Shown here: positions 13,559 through 21,028 of the stretch, one piece after another
Layout of the letters: every line of letters starts with the position of its first letter
Numbering within the stretch: the first letter of the stretch is position 1
Source: Microcaldota archaeon
GTDB taxonomy: Archaea > Micrarchaeota > Micrarchaeia > Micrarchaeales > CABMGC01
Direction of reading: 5' to 3'
Length of the DNA: 22,149 nucleotides
Assembly (NCBI GenBank): GCA_027449585.1
Contig: DAIDLJ010000014.1
Location: forward strand, 1-22,149
Position numbers and translations under genes: made by a program
Notes under the pieces: generated by a model
Seen by the model: the letters and a program-made list of their open reading frames with translations, nothing else
Told to the model about the DNA's origin: nothing
The model's database searches: none

Positions 13559-14311
13559 ATGGATGGATTTAGGACAAAGGGGGAACCTAAGATTTCTAGG
13601 ATCAAGGCAAATAAGGCTGCAGAGCTTAAGGGAGTCATGAGACACCCTGAGAGGGACAATGCATTCATAGCCGACGTATACCAGAGGCTCGATAGGGCCA
13701 TGGGTGGCGGGGTAGTTATGTTCAGCGGCGCTGCAATACACCTAATATGGGCAGACAGGAAAGTAAGCGATATAGACGTCTTCGTCCAGGAGAGAAAACT
13801 CTTTATAAACGAGATGCTGCAAAAGAGGCTTGAGAGGGAAGGTTTCACCATATCAGTGCTCAAGGGCAACAAAATATATGCAGTAGTGGACAACAAATCA
13901 GGCATAAAGGTCGAGACTGCAAACAGCAGCCTCAAGGTGGACAACAAGATACTTACAGATCACAGGGACATATGCAGGATACTCGGCTGCAAAGAGGACA
14001 CAGATACGCTAGTCGGCTTTTCGGCAGACACCATAATGAGAGGTAGCATATACCTGCCAATAACAAACAGCAGCGGAGAGGTAGTGAACCTGCGACTTCC
14101 AGATCCTGTGCACCAGATAGGGCTCAAGTACAACCTTCTAAGGCTAAGGGGAGGGACAAAGGACATAGAGGATATGAGAAAGATAATGGGCTACTATTTT
14201 GGAAACTTCGATTCTTTCGTGCAAAGCGGCGGGGTGGAAAAGCTCAGGAGCGTTGGCGAATTCCTGGGGCAGGATTTCGAGAACAGGATACTTGAGATAC
14301 TCAGGGGATAA
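13559..14311 (+). CDS. Nucleotidyltransferase-fold protein (AbiEii/MNT-like)
   Basis: This 250-residue protein has features of the minimal nucleotidyltransferase fold. A Gly-rich turn GGGVVMFSGAAIHLI (49-63) is followed by a helix and then RKVSDIDVFV (67-76) with the metal-binding pair Asp71 and Asp73. This matches the GG-x-AL ... R-x-S/T-x-D-I/L-D pattern of AbiEii-like proteins. The C-terminal part has KYNLLRLRGGTKDIEDMRKI (about 193-212), resembling the K...R...KDxxDL segment of the same group. Such proteins transfer a nucleotide to protein, RNA or a small molecule; the target here is unknown. No AbiEi-like antitoxin is beside it. Instead an HD phosphohydrolase gene follows after two bases, so the two proteins probably act together. 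Confidence 0.72.
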   Translation: MDGFRTKGEPKISRIKANKAAELKGVMRHPERDNAFIADVYQRLDRAMGGGVVMFSGAAIHLIWADRKVSDIDVFVQERKLFINEMLQKRLEREGFTISVLKGNKIYAVVDNKSGIKVETANSSLKVDNKILTDHRDICRILGCKEDTDTLVGFSADTIMRGSIYLPITNSSGEVVNLRLPDPVHQIGLKYNLLRLRGGTKDIEDMRKIMGYYFGNFDSFVQSGGVEKLRSVGEFLGQDFENRILEILRG

Positions 14312-14313
14312 TC

Positions 14314-14913
14314 TTGGGACAGCAGGACAGGATAGGTAAAGCGCTGCGATACGTGAGGCGGCTCCTTGCGAAGAAACTTCCAAAGGGTATGCATTATCAT
14401 GACATAAAACATACTTTGGACGTCTATACTAGTGCCACGAGGTATGGGCAGATGGAGAAGCTTGAGCGTGACGATGTGGAGCTGCTTGGCATAGCGGGCA
14501 TCTTCCATGACACTGGGTATATTTATAGATATGAAAGGAACGAACCTGCAGGAGCAAGGATTGCTCAGAGTTACATGAGGAAAGAGGGATTCCGCGATGA
14601 GGAGATACGCAAGGTCAAGGCGCTAATAATGGCAACGCAGATGCCACAGAAGCCAAGAGGACTGATGCAGCAGATAATGTGCGACGCGGATCTTGATAGC
14701 CTGGGAAGGGATGATTTCATAAAGAGAGGGGATATGCTTAGAAAGGAGCTTGAAGGAAGGAGAAAAAAAACCTTCTCTGAAGAGGAATGGAACAATATAC
14801 AGTTAGATTTTATTAAACGCCATAAATACTTCACACGGTCGGCAAAGAAGCTGCGCGATGCTGGAAAGAGAAAGAACATTGCAAGGCTAAGGCAGATGCT
14901 TAAAAAGAGGTAG
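14314..14913 (+). CDS. HD-domain phosphohydrolase
   Basis: The 199-residue protein has an HD-superfamily metal site: His33 in YHDIKHT, His65-Asp66 in IFHDTGY, and the later aspartates in CDADLDSLG (123-131). This type hydrolyses phosphomonoesters or phosphodiesters of nucleotides. The sequence resembles small archaeal and bacterial HD proteins that carry only the catalytic domain. The C-terminal 60 residues are rich in Lys and Arg (KRHKYFTRSAKKLR) and could bind nucleic acid. Translation probably starts at TTG 14314, two bases after the stop of the nucleotidyltransferase; the next ATG (residue 26) would cut into the helix before the first metal ligand. Substrate unknown. Confidence 0.85.
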   Translation: MGQQDRIGKALRYVRRLLAKKLPKGMHYHDIKHTLDVYTSATRYGQMEKLERDDVELLGIAGIFHDTGYIYRYERNEPAGARIAQSYMRKEGFRDEEIRKVKALIMATQMPQKPRGLMQQIMCDADLDSLGRDDFIKRGDMLRKELEGRRKKTFSEEEWNNIQLDFIKRHKYFTRSAKKLRDAGKRKNIARLRQMLKKR

Positions 14914-14954
14914 AATATCTGATTATTGGCAGTGACCAGAAAGCCTTAAAAACC

Positions 14955-14965
14955 TTATATCTATA
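14955..14965 (+). promoter_or_regulatory. Candidate distal TATA box before the ribosomal operon
   Basis: TTATATCTATA is centred 27 bases before a seven-codon ORF (14987-15010, MCGDLFP). If used, the transcript would carry a leader of about 70 bases into uS13 that contains the inverted repeat at 15001-15024. Confidence 0.3.
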
Positions 14966-15000
14966 ATACTATAGAGTTGCCGTACAATGTGCGGAGACTT

Positions 15001-15024
15001 ATTTCCTTAAGACTTTAAGGAAAT
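15001..15024. repeat. Perfect 10-base inverted repeat upstream of uS13
   Basis: ATTTCCTTAA and TTAAGGAAAT pair perfectly around the spacer GACT. The repeat ends four bases before the proximal TATA box at 15029-15038, in the position of the BRE or an operator. In a transcript from the distal promoter it would form an RNA hairpin. Confidence 0.6.
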
Positions 15025-15028
15025 TGCA

Positions 15029-15038
15029 ATATTTATAC
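15029..15038 (+). promoter_or_regulatory. Proximal TATA box of the uS13 operon
   Basis: AATATTTATA is centred about 23 bases before TTG 15056 and only 11 before TTG 15044, so the box supports the later start. Confidence 0.45.
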
Positions 15039-15055
15039 CATTATTGCGTGTTTTA

Positions 15056-15637
15056 TTGGCCAAAGAAAACGACGAACAAAATGCAAAGCCCCAGGAGCAG
15101 AAGAAGGCAGCTAGCACTAGCATAGTCAGGATATCCGGAAAGGATATCGACGGAGACTTGAACATACCTGCTGCACTGATGCAGATAAAGGGCATCGGAT
15201 ACAATATGGCCAACGCTATTTCTCTTGGGATAGAGAGCATCTACAAGATACCTAGAAAGACAACCATAGGATCACTCGAAGAGGACGGTATAGAGAAGAT
15301 AGAGGAGATGCTAAAGGATCCTAAGAAGGCAAACATGCCAAGATACATGCTCAACAGACAAAACGACAGGGACACTGGAGAGAACCTGCATCTGGTAGGA
15401 ACAGACCTGGTGGTCAAGGTAAGGCAGGATATAGAGAATGACATAAAGATTCAGACTTATAGGGGATTCAGGCATAGATGGGGCCAGAAGGTCCGCGGAC
15501 AGAAGACGAGGTCCACAGGAAGAACCGGAGCAACAGTCGGAGTCACCAAGAAGGCAGCCGAAGCGGCACAGAAGGCAAGCCAGGCTCCTGCAAAACCTGC
15601 CGGAGCAGCCGCACCTGCAGCAGAGGCAAAGAAGTGA
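15056..15637 (+). CDS. rps13: Small ribosomal subunit protein uS13
   Basis: This is ribosomal protein uS13 of the 30S head, contacting the P-site tRNA and the large subunit (bridge B1). The core is clear: SIVRISGKDIDGDLNIPAAL, KGIGYNMANAIS, then PRYMLNRQNDRDTGENLHL and the C-terminal basic RGFRHRWGQKVRGQKTRSTG, as in archaeal forms. I chose TTG 15056, giving MAKENDEQ; TTG 15044 adds four residues but is too near the TATA box. The protein has 193 residues, longer than the usual archaeal 150 or so. An N-terminal charged tail of about 20 residues and a C-terminal Ala/Lys/Pro-rich tail of about 35 residues make up the difference. It is the first gene of uS13-uS4-uS11. Confidence 0.95.
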   Translation: MAKENDEQNAKPQEQKKAASTSIVRISGKDIDGDLNIPAALMQIKGIGYNMANAISLGIESIYKIPRKTTIGSLEEDGIEKIEEMLKDPKKANMPRYMLNRQNDRDTGENLHLVGTDLVVKVRQDIENDIKIQTYRGFRHRWGQKVRGQKTRSTGRTGATVGVTKKAAEAAQKASQAPAKPAGAAAPAAEAKK

Positions 15638-15642
15638 GCTGA

Positions 15643-16203
15643 ATGGGAGACCCGAAGAGAATAAGGAAGAAGTTCGTACGATCAAAGCTTATGTGGAATG
15701 CCGCAAGAATTGCGCGCGATCACGAGCTTAAGGAGAAGTACGGGCTCAAGAATCTCAGGGAGCTCTGGAAGGCCACCACTGAAGTCAGCAGGATAAGGAT
15801 GAATGCTAGGGAGGTGCTATCCAACCGTTCGACCCAAGGAGTAGGGAATGCAATGATAGCAAGACTAGCCCGATATAACATAGTGGCTAAGGATGCGAAG
15901 ATAGATGACCTTTTGGGAATAACTCCGGATGTAATACTAAACAGGAGACTTCAATCGATAGTCTTCAAGAATGGGCTGGCCAGGACGCCAAAGCAGGCAA
16001 GGCAGCTCATAGCGCATGGATTCATATCAATAAACGGAAGAAAGGTAAAATCTGCAGGATACATGGTAAAGGCCGAGGAGGAGACGCATATCGGATATTA
16101 CAGGCCGATAAACATTAACCCTGCGGAGCCGGAGGCAAATCCAAAGGAGAATAAAACGGCGGCACCTGAAGCGCCAAAAGTTGATGAGAAGAAGGTGGAA
16201 TGA
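15643..16203 (+). CDS. rps4: Small ribosomal subunit protein uS4
   Basis: The 186-residue uS4 binds 16S rRNA early in 30S assembly and lines the mRNA entry. It begins MGDPKRIRKKFVRSKLMWN, typical of archaeal uS4, and the S4 RNA-binding domain NRRLQSIVFKNGLARTPKQA ... RQLIAHGFISINGRKV is complete (about 106-135). The last 27 residues are a Pro/Glu/Lys/Ala-rich tail after YYRPININPAEPE. It starts five bases after the uS13 stop. Confidence 0.96.
   Translation: MGDPKRIRKKFVRSKLMWNAARIARDHELKEKYGLKNLRELWKATTEVSRIRMNAREVLSNRSTQGVGNAMIARLARYNIVAKDAKIDDLLGITPDVILNRRLQSIVFKNGLARTPKQARQLIAHGFISINGRKVKSAGYMVKAEEETHIGYYRPININPAEPEANPKENKTAAPEAPKVDEKKVE
16194..16197 (+). promoter_or_regulatory. Ribosome binding site deciding the uS11 start
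   Basis: GGTG within AAGGTGG lies eight bases before ATG 16206 but only two before ATG 16200. Normal spacing therefore favours 16206 as the uS11 start. Confidence 0.5.
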
Positions 16204-16205
16204 TT

Positions 16206-16715
16206 ATGGCTGGAAAGAAAAAGGCAGAAGGAAAGGCAGCAAAGCAGCAGCCGCAGCAAAAAGAGTCGCAGAAGGAGAATATTTCATATGAGAATGCAGC
16301 GATAGAAGCCCAGCAGAAGTACGTGCCAAAGGCAATCAGATGGGGAGTGGCACACATATACTCATCAAAGAACAACACGATAATAACACTAACCGATCTT
16401 TCAGGATCAGAAACAATAGCTACCGGAAGCGGAGGTATGGTAGTAAGTGCGGATCACGAAGAGGGATCTCCTTATGCAGGGATGCAGGCAGCGTACAAGG
16501 TAGCTGCAGTGGCCATAGAAAAGGGAGTTACGAACATAAATATCAAGATAAGGGCGCCTGGCGGTCATGGATCTAAAATTCCTGGGTCGGGTGCGCAGGC
16601 AGTTGTCAGAGCACTTGCAAGGAGCGGCATAAAGATAGGTAGCATAGAGGATGTCACACCAATGCCGACAGACACGACTAAGAGGCCGGGCGGAAGGAGG
16701 GGAAGGAGAGTCTAA
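16206..16715 (+). CDS. rps11: Small ribosomal subunit protein uS11
   Basis: uS11 sits on the 30S platform next to the E site and the mRNA exit. The 169-residue protein has the conserved core RWGVAHIYSSKNNTIITLTD, SGGMVVSADHEEGSPYAGMQ and the C-terminus DVTPMPTDTTKRPGGRRGRRV, which is diagnostic of archaeal and eukaryotic uS11. An N-terminal tail of about 35 residues rich in Lys, Gln, Ala and Glu precedes the core. Two in-frame ATG codons (16200 and 16206) are possible; the ribosome site favours the second. In many archaea the RNA polymerase subunit D gene follows uS11, but here the next gene lies on the other strand. Confidence 0.96.
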   Translation: MAGKKKAEGKAAKQQPQQKESQKENISYENAAIEAQQKYVPKAIRWGVAHIYSSKNNTIITLTDLSGSETIATGSGGMVVSADHEEGSPYAGMQAAYKVAAVAIEKGVTNINIKIRAPGGHGSKIPGSGAQAVVRALARSGIKIGSIEDVTPMPTDTTKRPGGRRGRRV

Positions 16716-16727
16716 TCTTACCATAAG

Positions 16728-16745
16728 CTCTTTCCTTACTTTATT
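16728..16745 (+). terminator. T-rich tract after uS11
   Basis: A pyrimidine-rich, T-rich stretch begins 13 bases after the uS11 stop in the 75-base convergent gap. Archaeal RNA polymerase often ends transcripts at such tracts. No hairpin is needed or seen. Confidence 0.35.
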
Positions 16746-16790
16746 GTGCAACAGAAAGGCTTGAACTTGTCTTTAGTCTAACTTGGTCGG

Positions 16791-17600
16791 TCACTTGAGC
16801 AGCGCGCCGCCGTCAACTACTATCTGGGAACCGGTCATATACGAAGACATATCGGATGCGAGAAAGAGAACGGCTCTGGCTATATCGTCCGGATCGCCCA
16901 TCCTTCCCATAGGTATACGCGATTGGAATTCTTTCATCACAAGGTTCATGTCTATCTTCTGATCCATTGCAGACTGCATCGCCTGCACGCCCGGAGTGAG
17001 TATACCCCCAGGGGCGACTGCATTCACCCATATATTGAATGGGGCAAGTTCTAGCGCAACGTTCTTGGTAAAGCCCCATACGCCGTGCTTTGATGCATCG
17101 TAATGGGCAAGGCCTATTGATGAAGGATGCAAGGCATCTATTGAGGTTATGTTGATTATCCGACCGCCATTGCCGCGCTTCTTCATCTCTTCCGAGCAGT
17201 ACTTGGTGCAGAGAAATACTCCGATGAGATTGGTGTCTATGACCTTTTTAAAATCCATAAGTTGCATGTAGGAAACTGGCATTGACGGGAATATGCCGGC
17301 GTTGTTGACCAGGATATCCACTGCCCCATACTTTGATACGGCAGCATTAACCATCGCTTTCACATCATCTTCCTTTGACACGTCAACTTGCACGGCAAGA
17401 GCCCTAAATCCTTTGCCAGAAAGTTCGGTTGCTGTCGCTTGAGCTTCATGCATGTGCAGGGATGCGACAACGACGTTTGCACCCGCCTCTGCAAGACGGT
17501 AAGCTATTCCCTTGCCTATGCCGACTGCGCCGGTAACTATGGCAGTTTTTCCATCGAGTCGAATGAGCTCATTAATCGGCCGGTTATCCACAGTTATCAC
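16791..17600 (-). CDS. Short-chain dehydrogenase/reductase (classical SDR)
   Basis: This 269-residue NAD(P)-dependent oxidoreductase has the cofactor motif VTGAVGIGKGIA (23-34), NNAG (about 99-102), the catalytic Ser in NITSID and YDASKHG with Tyr and Lys four apart, followed by VNAVAPGG and a C-terminal YMTGSQIVVDGG. All classical SDR residues are present, so it should be active. FabG-like or sugar/polyol dehydrogenase relatives are closest by eye, but the substrate cannot be read. The start is GTG 17600, supported by a TATA box at 17621-17628 on the minus strand with leaderless spacing. It points toward uS11 (convergent) and has its own promoter near the end of the complex I operon. Confidence 0.88.
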   Translation of the reverse strand: MITVDNRPINELIRLDGKTAIVTGAVGIGKGIAYRLAEAGANVVVASLHMHEAQATATELSGKGFRALAVQVDVSKEDDVKAMVNAAVSKYGAVDILVNNAGIFPSMPVSYMQLMDFKKVIDTNLIGVFLCTKYCSEEMKKRGNGGRIINITSIDALHPSSIGLAHYDASKHGVWGFTKNVALELAPFNIWVNAVAPGGILTPGVQAMQSAMDQKIDMNLVMKEFQSRIPMGRMGDPDDIARAVLFLASDMSSYMTGSQIVVDGGALLK

Positions 17601-17620
17601 AATAGGATATTGGCGCCAGG

Positions 17621-17628
17621 ATATATAC
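17621..17628 (-). promoter_or_regulatory. TATA box of the SDR gene
   Basis: The minus strand reads GTATATAT, centred 25 bases before GTG 17600. The box lies between the SDR start and the end of the DUF167 gene, so the SDR can be expressed apart from the nuo operon. Confidence 0.5.
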
Positions 17629-17640
17629 GCATTGTGCTCT

Positions 17641-17862
17641 CTAGATGCCGATTATCTCGATTGATTTGACCCTTGAACGCATCCCCCTCACTATCCTTAT
17701 CGATGACTTGCTGACCTTGAAGTGCGCTGCAAGCAGCTCGATGAGACGCAAGTTTGCCGCATTCTCGCGCGGCAGGGCATCTATTTTTACACGATAATTG
17801 CCATCGCTACCATCTACTGAGGGCTTCCTTGAATTTGGCACGACTTTTACACTAATAAGCAT
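17641..17862 (-). CDS. DUF167 (YggU-like) family protein
   Basis: This 73-residue alpha/beta protein belongs to the DUF167/UPF0235 family (YggU-like), whose function is unknown. The pattern LISVKVVPNSRK, then YRVKIDALPRENAANLRLIE, LLAAHFKVSKSSIRIVRGMRS and RVKSIEI matches the family core (vxVxPxAk ... apPxxGkANxxl ... vxivxGxxsrxK). The usual Gly-Lys before AN is replaced by Glu-Asn. It starts ten bases after the nuoN stop, so it is probably read as the last gene of the complex I operon. Confidence 0.82.
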   Translation of the reverse strand: MLISVKVVPNSRKPSVDGSDGNYRVKIDALPRENAANLRLIELLAAHFKVSKSSIRIVRGMRSRVKSIEIIGI

Positions 17863-17872
17863 CTTTCACAAC

Positions 17873-19216
17873 TCATGGATGAAGGAACGAGGCTGCATTG
17901 CCGGCAAGGGAGATGATGGGCTGTGGGTATATGCCAAAGACTATGGTGATTGCAACGCACAGGAATACGGCAAGCGCAAGCGGCTTGCTCATGTACATTG
18001 GCCGACCGCCAGATTTCTCGGTGTACATGGCCATTATTGCGCGGATATAATAGAAGATGGAGATTATGCTATTAATTATCCCTATGACTGCAAGCCAGAG
18101 CAGGTTGGCATTTATTGCACTAAAGAAGAGAAGAAACTTGCCTATGAATCCGGTGGTGAATGGCAGGCCGATTAGGGATAACATAAAAAGTGTCATTGCA
18201 AATGCGGCATATCTATTTTCACCGTTCAGGCCTATCATCTCGTCTATGTGCAGCTTGTTGTTCTTCTCCAGCATTGCGACAATCCCCATCAGGCCTATGA
18301 ATATGAACATGTGTGCAAATATCTGGTACAGGCTTGCCTCGACGCCCTGCTGAGTTGAGGCTGCTATGCCTATCATTATGTATCCGGCTTGGGATATCGA
18401 GGAATAGGCCAGCATCCTCTTGGTGTTCTTCTGCACAAGCGCCACAATGTTTCCATAGGTCATCGTGAGCACCGAAAGGATGGCTATGAGCATGAAGAGC
18501 TGCTTGTCAGATATGAATACGAGTATGAATATCTGCATCAGGGCTACCAGTCCCACCTTCTTGTTCATTCCGCCCAGCATGCCTGTTATGTAGGCAGGCG
18601 AGCCTGAGTAGATGTCCGGAACCAGGACATTGAACGGGAAGATGGATGCCTCGAATCCTAGCGCCGAGATAAAGAGGATTCCTGCAAATGCAGCTACTGT
18701 AGCTCCGGAGTACGAGGATAGGGCGAAACTGCCACTGTCGCCGTACAGGAGAACTATCGCGAACGATAGCACGGATATGGCTATGGCAGCCATTATGAAC
18801 AGCTTTGCAGCAGCCTCTATGCTCCTCCTTGAAAGCAGTATTGAGAATACCATAGGTATAGTGGATAGCTCAAGGCCGATGAATATGGTTATTGTCGAAG
18901 TGGCTGCTGAGACCAGATACATGCCAAGGAGCGCGAAGTTGGCCACTATGGCAAAATCTGAATAGTTATCCGAGTAGCTGAATGCGATAAGGTTCACTAT
19001 GAAGAAACCTGCAGTAAATATCGCAAATAGGAATGTTGAAAATGCATTTATGGAGAAGGCGTTGGCGACTACTCCGGAATATCCCGAGATTAAAAGCAGG
19101 CCTATAGAAATTAGCAGCATGATAGGAAAGACCATATTTATCGTGAACTGGCTGCTTTTGTCATCAAAAAGCCGAAAGACCAGGTTGAAGAGTGTCATGA
19201 TTACGGCAAGCGCCAT
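17873..19216 (-). CDS. nuoN: Complex I antiporter-like subunit N (NuoN)
   Basis: This proton-pumping membrane subunit of the complex I family has 447 residues and about 13-14 helices (E. coli NuoN has 485). The assignment to N rather than L or M rests on PFNVLVPDIYSGSPAYITGM, KRMLAYSSISQAGYIMIGIA, TGFIGKFLLF and FGIYPQPIISLAGNA, all NuoN-like. The central lysines are present (LGGMNKKVGL) and the Glu of TM5 may be in FIGLELSTIP. YQIFAHMF carries a His where many NuoN proteins have Tyr. The gene follows nuoL after 17 bases; nuoM, usually between them, is missing. No other start codon is seen in the 40 bases before the ATG. Confidence 0.9.
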   Translation of the reverse strand: MALAVIMTLFNLVFRLFDDKSSQFTINMVFPIMLLISIGLLLISGYSGVVANAFSINAFSTFLFAIFTAGFFIVNLIAFSYSDNYSDFAIVANFALLGMYLVSAATSTITIFIGLELSTIPMVFSILLSRRSIEAAAKLFIMAAIAISVLSFAIVLLYGDSGSFALSSYSGATVAAFAGILFISALGFEASIFPFNVLVPDIYSGSPAYITGMLGGMNKKVGLVALMQIFILVFISDKQLFMLIAILSVLTMTYGNIVALVQKNTKRMLAYSSISQAGYIMIGIAASTQQGVEASLYQIFAHMFIFIGLMGIVAMLEKNNKLHIDEMIGLNGENRYAAFAMTLFMLSLIGLPFTTGFIGKFLLFFSAINANLLWLAVIGIINSIISIFYYIRAIMAMYTEKSGGRPMYMSKPLALAVFLCVAITIVFGIYPQPIISLAGNAASFLHP

Positions 19217-19233
19217 GAAAAGGTATTGATAGA

Positions 19234-21024
19234 TCAGACAATCACCAGGTAGTAGAATGAAGCCAGCATTATCAGCAGGCCGATTATGAATATTATGGCA
19301 TAGTAGTTTATGTTTCCAACTGAGGCTTTTCGCAACTCGCCGCCGGTGCCCAGTACAAGTGAGCCTATCCTATCATAGAAACTGCTCAGGCGCTGGTCGA
19401 ACTCAGACACGCCGGAAGAGAACCCAGATGTTATCACAGCTATCAGATCATAGAAAAGGTTGACGATCGGACCAGTATAGATTATCCTTCCAAGGTAGCC
19501 TATGCCTATCTTTATTGAATTTTTGTAGTATGTGAAATAGCCCAGAGCGGCTCCGATTGCTATTATGACAAGATATATCACGCTATCTGTTGCGCTAAAT
19601 GGCATTGAATTGCCCAGGGATAGATATGACAGGGCGCCCCCATATCCCAAGAATCCGGTTATTGAGAAGAATAGTCCGGAAGCTGCCAGAGTCAGAACGG
19701 CAAGGACGACTATTGGGTAGATCATGTTCCTGCTTGCCGATACGTAATTGTCCGCAAGCGCCTGTGAGCGCTTTCCTGATCTTGACAGATATGAGAACCA
19801 TCTAACTATGTAAAAGCTCGTCAGAAGGGATATTCCGGCCAGTAGCAGCCGTACATACTCGTTTCCTATTGCAAGGCTTATGCCCTCGTTGGCAAAGAAG
19901 CCCGAGAATGGGATAAACCCAGCGAGGGATAGCACTCCGAAGAGTGTGGAGATGTAGAGCATTCTGTTTGCATTTAGCCCATATATCTCGTTTATGTCCT
20001 CCTTACCGCTTGCTTCCATGGCCACTCCGGAAGAGAAGAACAGCAGGGCCTTATAGAAGCTCTGCACGAAGAAGAAGAATATTGCAGGAAGAACCGCCCC
20101 GACGCTAAGTGCAAGCATCATTATGGATAGCTCTTGTATGGTGGAGTACGCTATCACTTTCTTTATGTGCATCTCCCTTGAAGCTGCAAGGGTTGCCAGC
20201 ACTAGCGTTATTGCACTTGATGCGAAGAGTAGATCACCAACTGCGCCGATCCTGAAGAGAGGGTAAAGTAGAATCACAGTAAAGACCCCTGCCTTTACCA
20301 TTGTTGATGAATGGAGGTATGCTGATACTGGGGTCGGCCCTTCCATCGCATCTATAAGCCATTCATGGAATGGAAACTGCGCAGACTTTGTCAATACCGC
20401 AAAAAGTAGCAGCAAGGAACCCGAATACAGGGCTGTGGACACGTGGGCAGTCTGAGTGGCTGCGATGATCTGCGCGAACTCAAGCGTGCTAAACGAGTTC
20501 CAGAACAGAGCTATCGAAGCTATTAGGGCCAAATCACCCATGAATATTATTGTCAGCGCCTTCCTCGCAGCCCTATTTGCTGAATTTTTGTGATAGAGGA
20601 AGCCTATTAGCAGGTAGCTCGTCAGGCTCAAAAACTCCCAGGCTATAAAGAGCACTATGAAGTTGCCGCTAACCGCAAAAGTGGCCATCGCGGCCTCGAA
20701 GGCTAGCATCTCAACGTAGAAACGCCTCTGCTCGAAAACCGACTTTATGTAACCTGAAGAGTATACCAGGACCAATAGCCCGATTAAGATGACGAGCGAT
20801 AGCAAGAGGAAGTTTAGCGGTGTGACGGCTATTGTAAGGTAAATTCCGAAGTTGCCAATACTAAACCACTTTATCGAAGTTGTCCCGTAACTTACAAGAG
20901 GCACCAGCATTAGAGCGATAGCTCCAGCGGCGATGGCAACATACTTCATCTTTGCGATGTCCCTAATGAACGATATCGCAACTATTCCAAGAAGCAATGG
21001 CAGTATTACTATGAGCGCTAGCAT
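19234..21024 (-). CDS. nuoL: Complex I antiporter-like subunit L (NuoL)
   Basis: The distal proton-pumping subunit NuoL has 596 residues, close to the 613 of E. coli. Characteristic blocks are IAWEFLSLTSYLLIGFLYHK (about 128-147), with the Glu of the proton channel, and TKSAQFPFHEWLIDAMEGPT followed by PVSAYLHSSTMVKAGVF, with the essential Lys residues. The C-terminal region after about residue 480 has the features of the long lateral helix (SEFDQRLSSFYDRIGSLV) and a final membrane anchor, both typical for NuoL. It starts four bases after the nuoK stop. It couples quinone reduction to proton export together with K, J, N and the rest of the complex. Confidence 0.95.
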   Translation of the reverse strand: MLALIVILPLLLGIVAISFIRDIAKMKYVAIAAGAIALMLVPLVSYGTTSIKWFSIGNFGIYLTIAVTPLNFLLLSLVILIGLLVLVYSSGYIKSVFEQRRFYVEMLAFEAAMATFAVSGNFIVLFIAWEFLSLTSYLLIGFLYHKNSANRAARKALTIIFMGDLALIASIALFWNSFSTLEFAQIIAATQTAHVSTALYSGSLLLLFAVLTKSAQFPFHEWLIDAMEGPTPVSAYLHSSTMVKAGVFTVILLYPLFRIGAVGDLLFASSAITLVLATLAASREMHIKKVIAYSTIQELSIMMLALSVGAVLPAIFFFFVQSFYKALLFFSSGVAMEASGKEDINEIYGLNANRMLYISTLFGVLSLAGFIPFSGFFANEGISLAIGNEYVRLLLAGISLLTSFYIVRWFSYLSRSGKRSQALADNYVSASRNMIYPIVVLAVLTLAASGLFFSITGFLGYGGALSYLSLGNSMPFSATDSVIYLVIIAIGAALGYFTYYKNSIKIGIGYLGRIIYTGPIVNLFYDLIAVITSGFSSGVSEFDQRLSSFYDRIGSLVLGTGGELRKASVGNINYYAIIFIIGLLIMLASFYYLVIV

Positions 21025-21028
21025 TTTA

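Noticed and set aside
13559..14913. Split CCA-adding enzyme (nucleotidyltransferase plus HD)
   Set aside because: Bacterial CCA enzymes can carry HD domains, but archaea use class I enzymes, and the RNA-binding motifs of either class are not seen here.
15044..15055. TTG start of uS13 at 15044
   Set aside because: It is only 11 bases from the proximal TATA box centre; TTG 15056 has near-normal leaderless spacing and gives MAKEN.
17873..19216. NuoM as identity of the second antiporter-like subunit
   Set aside because: PDIYSGSPAYITGM, TGFIGKF and FGIYPQPIISL are NuoN-like, and the LPDAHVEAPT-type block of NuoM is missing.
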